Shown in pieces: positions 7,560 to 15,922 of a stretch of 26,731 nucleotides of DNA. A model generated the notes under the pieces. That model searched no databases, was not told the DNA's origin, and saw nothing but the letters and a program-made list of their open reading frames with translations. Made by a program: the position numbers and the translations under genes. How positions within the stretch are numbered: position 1 is the first letter of the stretch; the number at the start of each line of letters is the position of its first letter. Where the stretch lies: the NCBI GenBank assembly GCA_038214535.1, contig JBBQRS010000066.1, forward strand, positions 1-26,731, given 5' to 3'. Origin of the DNA: JBBQRS01 sp038214535. GTDB taxonomy: Bacteria; Chloroflexota; Anaerolineae; CG2-30-64-16.

Positions 7560-8408
7560 TCAGCCCTTGACGCCGCCGGCGGTGAGGCCGCCGACGAGAT
7601 AGCGTTGGGCGATGAAGAACATGATCATCACTGGCACCGCCGCCATCAGCGAGCCGGCCGCGAACCAGCCCCACGGCACCCGGTAGTTCTCTTGCAGACC
7701 GTACAGGCCCACGGGCAGCGTGTAGAACGTCTCCTTCTGCAGGATGACGTTCGCCATGGCGAACTCGCTCCACCCGGCCAGGAACCCGAACAGCGCGGTG
7801 ATCGCCAGACCCGGCGTGCTGACCGGCAGGATCACCCGGAGAAAGGCCTGGGTCGGCGTGCAGCCGTCAATCAGGGCCGCCTCTTCCATGTCATACGGGA
7901 TCGTGTCGAAGAAGCCCTTCATGTTCCAGATAGTGAACACCAGCGCGCCGCTCGTATACGCCAGGATCAGGCCCGACAAGTTGAGCAGGTTGACCGGCGT
8001 CCGTTGGCTGACGGTCGCCAGAATCTGGAAGATCGGCACCAGCGTCAGCACGGCAGGGAATGCCTGCAACGCCAGGAAGATCATCAGCCAGACGTTGCGA
8101 CCGATGAACTTCCAGCGCGAGAAGGCGTATGCGGCGCTGGTCGCCACGATCAGCGTAAAGGAGGTGGTGAACAACGCCACAAACAGACTGTTGCGCATCC
8201 AGGTTGGAAACGGCCGCTCGGTGAGCATATAGCGGTAATTGTCCAGCGTGGGATTCGTGGGCAGCAAGCTCAACTCCGTCGAGTAGAGCGCTTGTCCGGG
8301 CCGAATGGAAGCCTGGAGGATGAAATAGACCGGGAACAGCACCAGGATCACGGTGACAAGCAGGATTAGGTGAAAGAGAATCGAAGTGCCCAGAGCTTTG
8401 GTTTTCAT
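7560..8408 (-). CDS. ABC sugar transporter permease, MalG type
   Basis: The inner-membrane subunit (282 residues) of a carbohydrate-uptake-1 (CUT1) ABC importer. Six hydrophobic helices are visible, starting with LFHLILLVTVILVLFPVYFI. The EAA loop that docks the ATPase is EEAALIDGCTPTQAFLRVILP, with the conserved Gly at the expected place. The C-terminus (RYLVGGLTAGGVKG) is the classical MalG-type end. The ATG at 8406-8408 overlaps the stop codon of the upstream permease (TAATG), so the two are translationally coupled. A longer in-frame reading would run into the neighbour and is rejected. No periplasmic binding protein or ATPase gene is beside it, so the substrate cannot be inferred beyond sugar or oligosaccharide. 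Confidence 0.93.
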   Translation of the reverse strand: MKTKALGTSILFHLILLVTVILVLFPVYFILQASIRPGQALYSTELSLLPTNPTLDNYRYMLTERPFPTWMRNSLFVALFTTSFTLIVATSAAYAFSRWKFIGRNVWLMIFLALQAFPAVLTLVPIFQILATVSQRTPVNLLNLSGLILAYTSGALVFTIWNMKGFFDTIPYDMEEAALIDGCTPTQAFLRVILPVSTPGLAITALFGFLAGWSEFAMANVILQKETFYTLPVGLYGLQENYRVPWGWFAAGSLMAAVPVMIMFFIAQRYLVGGLTAGGVKG

Positions 8409-9571
8409 TAACTCGTCTCCGTCGCCAGCAGGCGCGACTGCCGCACCTGCCAGATGGTCACTGCGAAGAGGAGGATGAACAGGATCACGGCGAAGGCCGA
8501 GATATAGCCGAAGTTGAACTTCTGGAAGGCTTGATTGTAGGCGAACACCATCACGATTTCGGTGGCGCCGGTGCGTGCGCTGCCGAATGGCCCACCTTTG
8601 GTCACCATCCACACCGACTCGAAGATCTTAAAGGTTGTCAACGCGCTCAGGATCACCGCGGGGATGATGGCGGGTCGGATGAGCGGCAGCGTGACGGAAC
8701 CCAGTTGTTGCCGCCAGTTCGCGCCGTCCACCTCCGAGGCTTCATACATCTCCCTGGGGATGGACTGAAGCGCCCCCAGGATGATCGTTGTGAAAAACGG
8801 GAAGCTCATCCACAGGTTGATGATCACCAGCGCGGCGAAGGCCAGCCGCGGCTCGTTGAGCCAGGTGGGCGGGTTCGCCCACCCCAGTTGGCGCAGGATA
8901 TTGTTGATCACGCCGAACTCGCCGTTGAAGAAGAACTTCCAGGTGAGCGCCGAAATGTAGTACGGGATGGCCCAGGGCACGATGATGAGCGTGCGCCACA
9001 TGCCCTTGGCCTTGACGAGCGGGCTGTTGAGGATCAGCGCCAGCGTCAGGCCGACGAGGAAGAAGAGACTGACGCAGATCACCGTCCAAATGGTTGTGCG
9101 GCTCATCACGACGACGAAGTCGCCCGATTCGCGCAGTGAAACGAGCGCGTCTTGTGAGGGGGCCGCAAACCAGGCCAGCAGCCCCAGCCCGGCGACGCCG
9201 ATCAGCGCCCACGAATTGCCGTTCAGGTTCGTGCGCTGATTGAGCAGGCGGCTAACTACCCGATAGACCAGATAGAGGGCGATGATGATCACGCCGAACC
9301 AGACCAGCGCCCGCAGGGTCTCCGGCTTGATCAGGTCGCCCAGCAGTTTCTTGTAGTTTTCCAGCGCCACGAAAACGTAGCCCTTGCTGGGGCATTTGTC
9401 GTAGAAGATGCCTTCGGGGCATTGCATGAAACGGAACTGATTGCGGTTGGTGAACGAGAGATAGATATTGTACAGAATGGGAATGATACTGAAGATGAAC
9501 ACCCCGAGCAGGGTGGGGCCGATGTATGCCAGCAACATGCCGTAACGCTTCTGCAGAGTTTCGACACCCAT
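8408..9571 (-). CDS. ABC sugar transporter permease, MalF type
   Basis: The partner permease of a CUT1 ABC importer, 387 residues. It is longer than most such permeases because extra N-terminal helices and loops precede the core, as in MalF itself (first helix about 13-33, further helices near 88-110 and 125-142). The EAA loop is EASEVDGANWRQQLGSVTLP. The start ATG at 9569-9571 is preceded by GGAGG at about 10 nt. It is coupled to the MalG-type gene by a one-base stop/start overlap. Upstream genes (dehydrogenase, SDR, ThuA-like) suggest uptake followed by oxidation of a sugar derivative, but a 154-bp gap with a palindrome separates them. The expected solute-binding protein gene is missing. 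Confidence 0.93.
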   Translation of the reverse strand: MGVETLQKRYGMLLAYIGPTLLGVFIFSIIPILYNIYLSFTNRNQFRFMQCPEGIFYDKCPSKGYVFVALENYKKLLGDLIKPETLRALVWFGVIIIALYLVYRVVSRLLNQRTNLNGNSWALIGVAGLGLLAWFAAPSQDALVSLRESGDFVVVMSRTTIWTVICVSLFFLVGLTLALILNSPLVKAKGMWRTLIIVPWAIPYYISALTWKFFFNGEFGVINNILRQLGWANPPTWLNEPRLAFAALVIINLWMSFPFFTTIILGALQSIPREMYEASEVDGANWRQQLGSVTLPLIRPAIIPAVILSALTTFKIFESVWMVTKGGPFGSARTGATEIVMVFAYNQAFQKFNFGYISAFAVILFILLFAVTIWQVRQSRLLATETS

Positions 9572-9614
9572 GGCGGCAGCTTTCCTCCATCGTAGAAAGA
9601 CTCAGAGTCTATCT

Positions 9615-9678
9615 CTTCGTAGTGACGGCTTCAGCCGTTGGGGGCGGGACAACAACGGCTGAAGCCGTCACTACGAAG
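9615..9678. repeat. Palindromic intergenic repeat, GGCTTCAGCCG family, copy 2
   Basis: Perfect 26-bp arms (9615-9640 and 9653-9678) around a 12-nt loop, with core GACGGCTTCAGCCGTTG. It lies between the MDR dehydrogenase and the MalF-type permease. It could form a very strong hairpin between the two parts of the gene block. Confidence 0.8.
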
Positions 9679-9725
9679 GAGAGCGACGCGCAGTTTTTAG
9701 ATCAGATTCTTAATCTACATTGAGG

Positions 9726-10751
9726 CTACGCCACCTCAGGATGCCTGAAGATCACCTTGCCGGTTTGACCGGAGGCGAAAAGTTGGTAGGCCGCAGGGGC
9801 GTCGGCAAGCTCGAACCGGTGGGTGATCAGCCCATCCAACGAGAGGCCGCGCCGATAGAGTTCATATTCCTCATGGAAATCGGTTACCGTGAAATACCAC
9901 GAAGCCGTGATCTGCAACTCTTTGCGGATGGCTTGCTCGCTGGGGTTGAGCGTCGCGGACTGCTTTTCGCCGACCCACCCCACGCGCCCGTACACGCGCG
10001 CCGCATCCAGCGCGGCCGTGAAGGTCTCCTGATGATGTGAGCAATCGAGGCTGATGTCTGCGCCGCCATTGGTTTCCGCGCGCACACGGGCAGCCGCATC
10101 CTCTTGTGTCGGATCCAGCACCAGGCTCGCGCCGAGCTTTGCAGCCAGTTCGCGCCGATACGCACCGGGTTCTGAGACGATGGTGCGCACCCCGTAATAC
10201 CGCAGCAGGGCCATGAAGCCCTGGCCGATCGGCCCAAACCCGAAGATCGCGACGGTTTGCCCGGCGTTGACGCCGCCCATCCGCTTCAGGGCATGATACG
10301 GCGTGCCGATCGGATCCCCGGCCATCAGCACGCCGGCTTCCCAATCCAGATCATCGGGCAGCGGAATCAGGCACACTTCCGGCGCGACCACGTATTCGCT
10401 GTGCGCGTTCAGCACGGCTCTGGGGCCTTCCACGCAATGCTCCGGGTCGCCGCGCAGGCAGTGAATACAGCGGCCACAGCCCGAGAAGATTTGCAGGCCG
10501 ACGCGCTGTCCTTCGCTCACCCGACACAGCCCGTTGCTCTTGACGATCACGCCCCCCATTTCGTGCCCAGGGTTGCGGGGTTGGTCGGGCGCGGGCCCCG
10601 GTTTGTGGTACGCCGGTAACTCGCTGCCGCAAATCGCGGAGACGGCAATCCGCACCAGCGCCTCGCCCGGCCCCGGTTCGGGGATAGGAACCTCGCGTAC
10701 CTCAACGTGGGAAGACCCCAAGAACTTCACCGTTTTCATCGTCCCGGTCAT
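9726..10751 (-). CDS. Zinc-dependent MDR family alcohol/polyol dehydrogenase
   Basis: A 341-residue medium-chain dehydrogenase that would oxidise an alcohol or sugar hydroxyl with NAD(P). Catalytic zinc ligands appear as C41 (AICGSE) and H63-E64 (PGHE). The structural zinc lobe is C92, C95, C98 and C106 in SGCGRCIHCLRGDPEHC. The Rossmann signature is GFGPIG at about 171-176. AGGAGA lies 7 nt upstream of the ATG at 10749-10751. The gene follows the SDR by 13 bp, so they are cotranscribed. The family includes sorbitol, threonine and glucose dehydrogenases; the context with a sugar ABC importer favours a sugar or polyol, but the exact substrate is unknown. Confidence 0.9.
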   Translation of the reverse strand: MTGTMKTVKFLGSSHVEVREVPIPEPGPGEALVRIAVSAICGSELPAYHKPGPAPDQPRNPGHEMGGVIVKSNGLCRVSEGQRVGLQIFSGCGRCIHCLRGDPEHCVEGPRAVLNAHSEYVVAPEVCLIPLPDDLDWEAGVLMAGDPIGTPYHALKRMGGVNAGQTVAIFGFGPIGQGFMALLRYYGVRTIVSEPGAYRRELAAKLGASLVLDPTQEDAAARVRAETNGGADISLDCSHHQETFTAALDAARVYGRVGWVGEKQSATLNPSEQAIRKELQITASWYFTVTDFHEEYELYRRGLSLDGLITHRFELADAPAAYQLFASGQTGKVIFRHPEVA

Positions 10752-10764
10752 GGCTATTTCTCCT

Positions 10765-11514
10765 TTACCAGGGCCATTCCTGTCCTTGCCAGTCCCGCAG
10801 CGCCAACCGATCTTCGTCGTAGGGCGGGTCGGCAGGCGGTTGACCCTCCAGCCCGCTCAGGAAGAACGCCAGCGCGGGGATCGCGGCTTCCTCCGGCTCC
10901 ATGTCGCCGACGGTGCTCTTGACGCCGCGCATGTACGAGCGGATCCAGCCGGGATGATAGAGCCGGAAGGTGAAGCCCTGCGGGTGGAGGTCGTTGAAGA
11001 GGATCGAGACCGCCATATTCAGCGCGGCTTTGGACATACAGTAGCCGTACCAGGCGCTGCGACGACTGCGTGCGATGCTCCCTGCCTCAGAGGAAACGAA
11101 GCCCAGGCGTTTGATCGCACTATTATCCATCAGCGGCAGGAACGCTTCCACCACACGCAACGGCCCGACGGCGTTCACATCGTACATACGGCGAATGTCG
11201 GCATAATCCTGGCCGGCGCGGATGGCTTGCTCATAGGTGCGCAGATTGATGCCCGCGTCGTTGATCAGCAGGTCCACCCGCGGCGCGTCCGCCTTCACCA
11301 GTTCGACGGCGGCCCGCACCGATGCCTCCGACGAGACATCCAGCGGGATCAGGGTCAGTTGGTTGGGGAAGGCCGTCTTGAGATCGTCCAGTTCAGGCCA
11401 TTCCGGTATGTAGCGTCCGGCGAAAACTTGCCAGCCGGCTTCGAGCAGACCGGCGCACAGCGCGAAACCCAGCCCGCGGTCTGCGCCGGTGAGGACTGCA
11501 ACATTGCGTTCCAT
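10765..11514 (-). CDS. Short-chain dehydrogenase/reductase (SDR)
   Basis: A classical SDR of 249 residues. The nucleotide-binding motif is TGADRGLG at about 9-16, NDAG stands for the usual NNAG at about 85-88, N114 fits the catalytic Asn, S141 or S142 (GFVSSEAG) the catalytic Ser, and Y158-x3-K162 (YCMSK) the active site. The ATG at 11512-11514 is preferred, with AGAGAG at 9 nt; an in-frame ATG nine bases upstream (11521-11523) is possible. It lies between the ThuA-like gene and the MDR dehydrogenase on the same strand, suggesting a shared pathway of sugar oxidation. The substrate is not evident. Confidence 0.88.
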   Translation of the reverse strand: MERNVAVLTGADRGLGFALCAGLLEAGWQVFAGRYIPEWPELDDLKTAFPNQLTLIPLDVSSEASVRAAVELVKADAPRVDLLINDAGINLRTYEQAIRAGQDYADIRRMYDVNAVGPLRVVEAFLPLMDNSAIKRLGFVSSEAGSIARSRRSAWYGYCMSKAALNMAVSILFNDLHPQGFTFRLYHPGWIRSYMRGVKSTVGDMEPEEAAIPALAFFLSGLEGQPPADPPYDEDRLALRDWQGQEWPW

Positions 11515-11629
11515 GGTATTCATCTCTCTTCTGCGATTTGGGTTAGTGTCTATCCGAACCCGTAGTCTAGCCCCTTGTGGGCGTTGCGCGACGGGCGCCA
11601 AGGCCCTAAACTACGAGTTTTCGGAAAGG

Positions 11630-12262
11630 TTATACTGTTTTGGCGCACCAGCGTAGGGCCTTGTCGAGGATGGTCTGGTAGGACGGGTTCAGCCAGACTT
11701 CCACGTTGTGCCCCGGCGTCAACACGCACACGCGCCCTTCGCCTTCCGCGCGCGTCCAGCCGCCCGGCTGTGTGCCATGTTCGGAGGTCGTCAACAGGAA
11801 AACGTCGGCCTCGGCGTCATCCATTGCCATGAAGTAATGCTCATCTTGCGCTGAAAACGTGGGAGCATCGCCCAGGAAAAGACCTTCTTTTGGGATCACG
11901 GTGACCGGGCATTGCGGTGGATGTTCGACGAAGATGCCCCCGAGCAGCGCGCGCAGCGTCGCCGCTTCCATATACCCTGCTGTCCCTGAATGGATCGCCA
12001 GCAGGCCGTTGCCCCGGCGCACGTATTCGGCGAAAGCCTCTTCGACCTCCGGCGTCATCCATGTGTCCTGATTGGTCGAGGAAACGTTGTTCGATTTGCT
12101 CAGGATCACGACCGGGTAGTCGTTCATGCGCTCCGCGGACCAATCGCTGCTGTCCTCAATCCAGTCGAATTCGACGCCCGCTTGCGCCACTGGCGCAAGC
12201 CCTTCCCGCACGGTGCGCGCGGGATGCCAGTAGTCGTCGCAGATTACCAACGCTCTCATCAT
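11630..12262 (-). CDS. ThuA-like domain protein
   Basis: A 210-residue protein of the ThuA family, a glutamine-amidotransferase-like fold without a clear catalytic nucleophile, found in sugar-utilisation operons and named after trehalose utilisation in rhizobia. Features are the N-terminal RALVICDDYWHPA, the strand YPVVILSKSNN, the GNGLLAIHSGTAGY segment and the C-terminal GRVCVLTPGHNVEVWLNP, all typical of the family. The start is one of two adjacent ATGs (12260-12262 or 12257-12259), preceded by AGGCGAAG and only 6 bp after the SHMT-GcvT stop, indicating cotranscription. The molecular role is unproven for the family; a role in sugar metabolism is inferred from context. Confidence 0.85.
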   Translation of the reverse strand: MMRALVICDDYWHPARTVREGLAPVAQAGVEFDWIEDSSDWSAERMNDYPVVILSKSNNVSSTNQDTWMTPEVEEAFAEYVRRGNGLLAIHSGTAGYMEAATLRALLGGIFVEHPPQCPVTVIPKEGLFLGDAPTFSAQDEHYFMAMDDAEADVFLLTTSEHGTQPGGWTRAEGEGRVCVLTPGHNVEVWLNPSYQTILDKALRWCAKTV

Positions 12263-12268
12263 CTTCGC

Positions 12269-15200
12269 CTACGCTTTCTTATTGAGAAACCGCGTGATCG
12301 CGGTAATGTCGAGCGGCAGTTGCAGCCGGTCGCCCTGCTTCAACTCGTCCAGCGGGTGCGTCCCCCAGTTCCGGTCGCTCAGACGGAAGATGCTCAGTTG
12401 CGTGTCGCGCTCGTGATTCGGCTCTTGCACGTAACCCAGCCCGGTCAGGCGGCCCTCGGTGTCAATCGAGCAACTGGTCACCGCACCGACCACACGGCCC
12501 TTGCGGTTGACGATCACGTCGCCCAGACCGGGCATCGGCGCGCGTTCATCATCCAGCCGGAACCGGGCCAACCGCGAGCTACGCTGGACCTCATGTGCCA
12601 GATACGCACGCTTGCCGACGAAGAACGGTTTATAGAGCTTGACATAAGGTGCGAAGCCTGCGTCTGCCGGGTTGAGTTCCAGCGGCCCGGCGAGTTCATG
12701 CCCGTAGAGGGGAAGCCCGGCCTCGATCCGTAGGCTGTCACGCGCGGCCAGCCCGATGGGTCGTAGTCCGGACGGTTTGCCCGCCTCGAGCAACGCGTTC
12801 CAGAGATCCACCAGCCGGTCGGGGTGGACGAAGATCTCGAACGCGACCGGCTCGCCGGTGTAGCCGGTACGCGATAGATACAGGTCAAAGTCGGCGATCT
12901 GAGCGCGGATGATCTCGTTGCGCGCCATCCCCACAAGCCGGTCGCAGTCCTCGCTCTCCGGCGTCATCATGGCGAGCAGGATATCGCGCGAGCGCGGCCC
13001 CTGTAATGCCAGTTGCACGCGTCGGTCGGCTTCGGTCGCTGGTGCGCGCAGATCGCGCACCTGAATCGTCTCCGTGCCGAGCGCTCGCGCCCAGGGCCGT
13101 TCCGGATCAATTTGCACTTCTGCGCAGCGCACGGCGTTGATCCATGCCCAGTCCTTATCGTTGTTCGCCGCGTTCACCACCATCCAGTAGCGTTGGCGGT
13201 CTACGCGGTAGATCCAGACGTCATCCACGACGCGGCCGTCCTCCGCCAACAGGAAGCTGTACTGGCTTTGCCCCGGCTCAATAAGCGATACATCATTGGT
13301 GGCGATGGTGTTCAGGAACAGGTGGGTGTTGTCGCCGCTGAACTCGAACAGCCCCATGTGACTCACGTCGAACAGCCCGGCCTTCTCGCGCACGGTCTGA
13401 TGCTCGTCTAACACAGATGTGTACTGCACCGGCATCTCCCAGCCGGCGAAGGGTACCATCTTTGCACCGGCGCTGCGGTGCGTCTCGCAGAGTCGGGTGC
13501 GCTGCATCGCCTGATCCGCGTCGGGCGTCCACGTGAAGGCAGGCAGGGCAGCCAGCCCATCGGATGAGACATCACGCCCGCAGTGGCCGATCCAGAACGG
13601 CTTATGCGTGGCCCACCCGACCGCGCCTTGCTCGAATTCCGCCGGGTCGGATGGCAGCATCTCCCACGTGTCGGCCAATTCGTGCGGCAGTCGTTTGAGC
13701 ACCAGCGGGCCGGGCGCTTTGGCGTACAGGTCATCGGGGTCAATGTCTACGAAGCCATCCGAGAGGGCGCGCAGCCAGTGAACGACGCGCGACTCGGCGC
13801 TCTTGGGCGTGAGCAGTTGGAAATGCGTGTTCTCGTCCCCCACGCGCTTGAGCACGCCCGGACTCATCAGCCGACCGTCAGGCTCCAGAATCCACGTCTG
13901 TTGTGATTCGCCCGGTCCCAGCAGATAGACGTCGTTGGTCATGGCGACATTGCAGAACCCGCGCGCGCGTTGCCCCTGGATGTTGATGATGTCCCATTCG
14001 CCGCCGGGATCGGTCGTCGGCTTGTACATGAAATAGTGATGCGGGTAGCCGCTCGGCTCGTAGTCGGGGCCTAAGTCCACACAACAGGCCAGGTCAACCA
14101 CGTCCCATTTGGCTTGCTCCAGCACGTCGAAATCTACTTTCGCAAAATAGACCGGCCCATGTCGCCCCGCATACGCCTGCGGTTTGGTCGCCTTCAGGAC
14201 GCGAGCGATGATCTCGGCCAGCCGCTCGATTTCCGGCTCTTTGAATCCGCGCTGGGTGATCCACGGTGTCCCCAGCCGCACGCCGCTCGGCACGCGGGCG
14301 CTCTTGTCGCCGGGGATCGTGTTGCGATTGCAGACGATGCCCGCCAGGTCGAGGATGCGGGCGGCGCTGTCGCCCATCAACGGCGTGCCCTTCTTGCCGT
14401 CGGGGCTGACGCCATCGGCCGCGCGGATGCTCTTGCAGTCTACCAGCAACATGTGCGTGTCGGTGCCGCCGTAGGAGATGCGCAGCCCGTGGCGCTGCAA
14501 TTCCGCGGCCAGGTATGCCGCGTTGTCCACGACTTGTTGCTGGAGTTGCGCGAACGCCTCCGTCTGCGCCAGCTTGAACGCCACGGCCATGCCGGCGATG
14601 GCGTTGACGTGCGGCCCGCCCTGCTCGCCGGGGAAGACCGCCGCGTCTACTTTCGCGGCCAGCACGTCGTCGGTGGTCAGGATGCAGGCCCCGCGCGGGC
14701 CGTACAGGGTTTTGTGCGTGGTGAAGCTGACCACGTGGGCGTGACCTATCGGGCTGGCGACCACTCCCGCGGCGACCATGCCCGCGATATGTGAGATATC
14801 GGCCAGCAGGTACGCGCCGACGCTGTCGGCAATCTCGCGGAAGCGCGCCCAATCGGGCATCCAGGGGTAAGAGGTGAATCCGGCGATGATGAGTTTGGGT
14901 CGATGCTCGCGCGCCAGAGTTGCGATGGAGTCATAGTCGAGCCGCTCCGTTGCCGCGTCGATGCCGTATGAGACAATGTTATAGAGCTTGCCGGAACGAT
15001 TCGCGGGGCTGCCGTGGGTCAGATGGCCGCCGTGCAGCAGGTTCATGCCCATCACGGTGCTGCCCACCGGAACCAGCGCCGCATAGACGGCGTTGTTCGC
15101 GGGCGCGCCGGAAAGTGGCTGGACGTTGGCGCGGATTTGATCCGCCGGGATATCGTTGGCTGCGAAGGCTTCGGCGGCCCGCCGCCGCGCCAACGCTTCG

Positions 15201-15502
15201 AGGATGTTGGCGTATTCCACGCCCTTGTAATAGCGTTGATCGCCGACCCGCCGATACTGCGCCAGTTGCGAGTCGTAATCCATGATGGCCGCTTCGCTGA
15301 GGCCAATGGTCGCGGCGTCGGGGTAGCCTTCGGCGTAGATGTTCTGGAACACGGAGCCCAGCGCGGCGCGCACAGCCGCCGGCGCCTGGCTCTCCGAGGG
15401 GATCATAATCAGTTTGCGCGCTTGCCGTTCGGCTTCATAGCCGATCAATCCGGCGACGTCCGGATCCACCGACCGCAGATCCTGATCGAAGAATTTCAAC
15501 AT
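12269..15502 (-). CDS. Fused serine hydroxymethyltransferase - aminomethyltransferase (GlyA-GcvT)
   Basis: One 1077-residue polypeptide joins two folate enzymes of serine/glycine metabolism. Residues 1-445 are a PLP-dependent SHMT (serine + THF to glycine + methylene-THF): YAEGYP near 56-61, RYYKG near 90-94, HGGHLTHGS near 157-165, D235 and H238 in LLADISHIAG, and PLP lysine K264 in TTHKTLYGPRG. Residues about 660-1077 are GcvT, the T-protein of glycine cleavage (GWEMPVQY, DVSHMG, TNDVSLIEPGQSQYS, catalytic-type DD at 760-761, and ARDSLRIEAGLPLYG). The 446-655 linker is itself GcvT-like (see findings). AGAGGAG lies about 7 nt upstream of the ATG at 15500-15502. gcvH and gcvP are not in the window. 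The SHMT half is divergent, with an insert after YAEGYP and IPSES in place of IASEN. Confidence 0.93.
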   Translation of the reverse strand: MLKFFDQDLRSVDPDVAGLIGYEAERQARKLIMIPSESQAPAAVRAALGSVFQNIYAEGYPDAATIGLSEAAIMDYDSQLAQYRRVGDQRYYKGVEYANILEALARRRAAEAFAANDIPADQIRANVQPLSGAPANNAVYAALVPVGSTVMGMNLLHGGHLTHGSPANRSGKLYNIVSYGIDAATERLDYDSIATLAREHRPKLIIAGFTSYPWMPDWARFREIADSVGAYLLADISHIAGMVAAGVVASPIGHAHVVSFTTHKTLYGPRGACILTTDDVLAAKVDAAVFPGEQGGPHVNAIAGMAVAFKLAQTEAFAQLQQQVVDNAAYLAAELQRHGLRISYGGTDTHMLLVDCKSIRAADGVSPDGKKGTPLMGDSAARILDLAGIVCNRNTIPGDKSARVPSGVRLGTPWITQRGFKEPEIERLAEIIARVLKATKPQAYAGRHGPVYFAKVDFDVLEQAKWDVVDLACCVDLGPDYEPSGYPHHYFMYKPTTDPGGEWDIINIQGQRARGFCNVAMTNDVYLLGPGESQQTWILEPDGRLMSPGVLKRVGDENTHFQLLTPKSAESRVVHWLRALSDGFVDIDPDDLYAKAPGPLVLKRLPHELADTWEMLPSDPAEFEQGAVGWATHKPFWIGHCGRDVSSDGLAALPAFTWTPDADQAMQRTRLCETHRSAGAKMVPFAGWEMPVQYTSVLDEHQTVREKAGLFDVSHMGLFEFSGDNTHLFLNTIATNDVSLIEPGQSQYSFLLAEDGRVVDDVWIYRVDRQRYWMVVNAANNDKDWAWINAVRCAEVQIDPERPWARALGTETIQVRDLRAPATEADRRVQLALQGPRSRDILLAMMTPESEDCDRLVGMARNEIIRAQIADFDLYLSRTGYTGEPVAFEIFVHPDRLVDLWNALLEAGKPSGLRPIGLAARDSLRIEAGLPLYGHELAGPLELNPADAGFAPYVKLYKPFFVGKRAYLAHEVQRSSRLARFRLDDERAPMPGLGDVIVNRKGRVVGAVTSCSIDTEGRLTGLGYVQEPNHERDTQLSIFRLSDRNWGTHPLDELKQGDRLQLPLDITAITRFLNKKA

Positions 15503-15550
15503 GGTCTGCTCCTCTGCTGTAGAAGGGATCGTTGCCCGATCACAGCCGGA

Positions 15551-15556
15551 ATTGTA
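15551..15556 (-). promoter_or_regulatory. Possible extended -10 promoter for glyA-gcvT
   Basis: TGGTACAAT on the minus strand gives an extended -10 (TGn plus TACAAT, 15551-15556) about 50 bp upstream of the start codon. No convincing -35 is found at 17 bp, which is tolerated for extended -10 promoters. Confidence 0.35.
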
Positions 15557-15592
15557 CCACACCCCCTTGAGACAAGCCCCCTCCGCGGGATC

Positions 15593-15709
15593 AGGAATTC
15601 CAAATCTAGACGCGTGTCATGGAGTCGAGGCTTCAGCCGGTTACGCCCACGACTCTTATTGCCGCAAAAACCGGCTAACGCCTCGACTCCAGGTACATTT
15701 GGAACTCCT
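15593..15709. repeat. Long palindromic intergenic repeat, GGCTTCAGCCGG family, copy 3
   Basis: The inner arms GGAGTCGAGGCTTCAGCCGGTT (15621-15642) and AACCGGCTAACGCCTCGACTCC (15669-15690) differ at two positions. Outer arms AGGAATTCCAAAT (15593-15605) and ATTTGGAACTCCT (15697-15709) differ at one, so the whole 117 bp is an imperfect palindrome. It sits between the divergent glyA-gcvT and metalloprotease genes. Confidence 0.75.
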
Positions 15710-15783
15710 CGGCGGGATAACTTTTCTCCGGCGCGCCGTGTTGTGTTTAGCGCAGTTCTGTACCTGTCTTGATACAGTCTTGA

Positions 15784-15812
15784 TTGACACATGACCGCTG
15801 GTGTGCTAGGAT
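15784..15812 (+). promoter_or_regulatory. Sigma70-type promoter for the metalloprotease gene
   Basis: A perfect -35 TTGACA (15784-15789), a 17-bp spacer and TAGGAT (15807-15812), preceded by TGC (extended -10). The predicted start near 15819 leaves a leader of about 100 nt. It may also feed into the EAD genes downstream, all on the same strand. Confidence 0.7.
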
Positions 15813-15922
15813 TTCAGTGTTGGCTGCCAGCTTAAAAGGGGGCCTCTGTGCAGGCACTTACTGCATCTGGCCCACCTGACCTGCGCGACGACAGGTCTTT
15901 TCCGCGATCAGGAGAGCATAGC

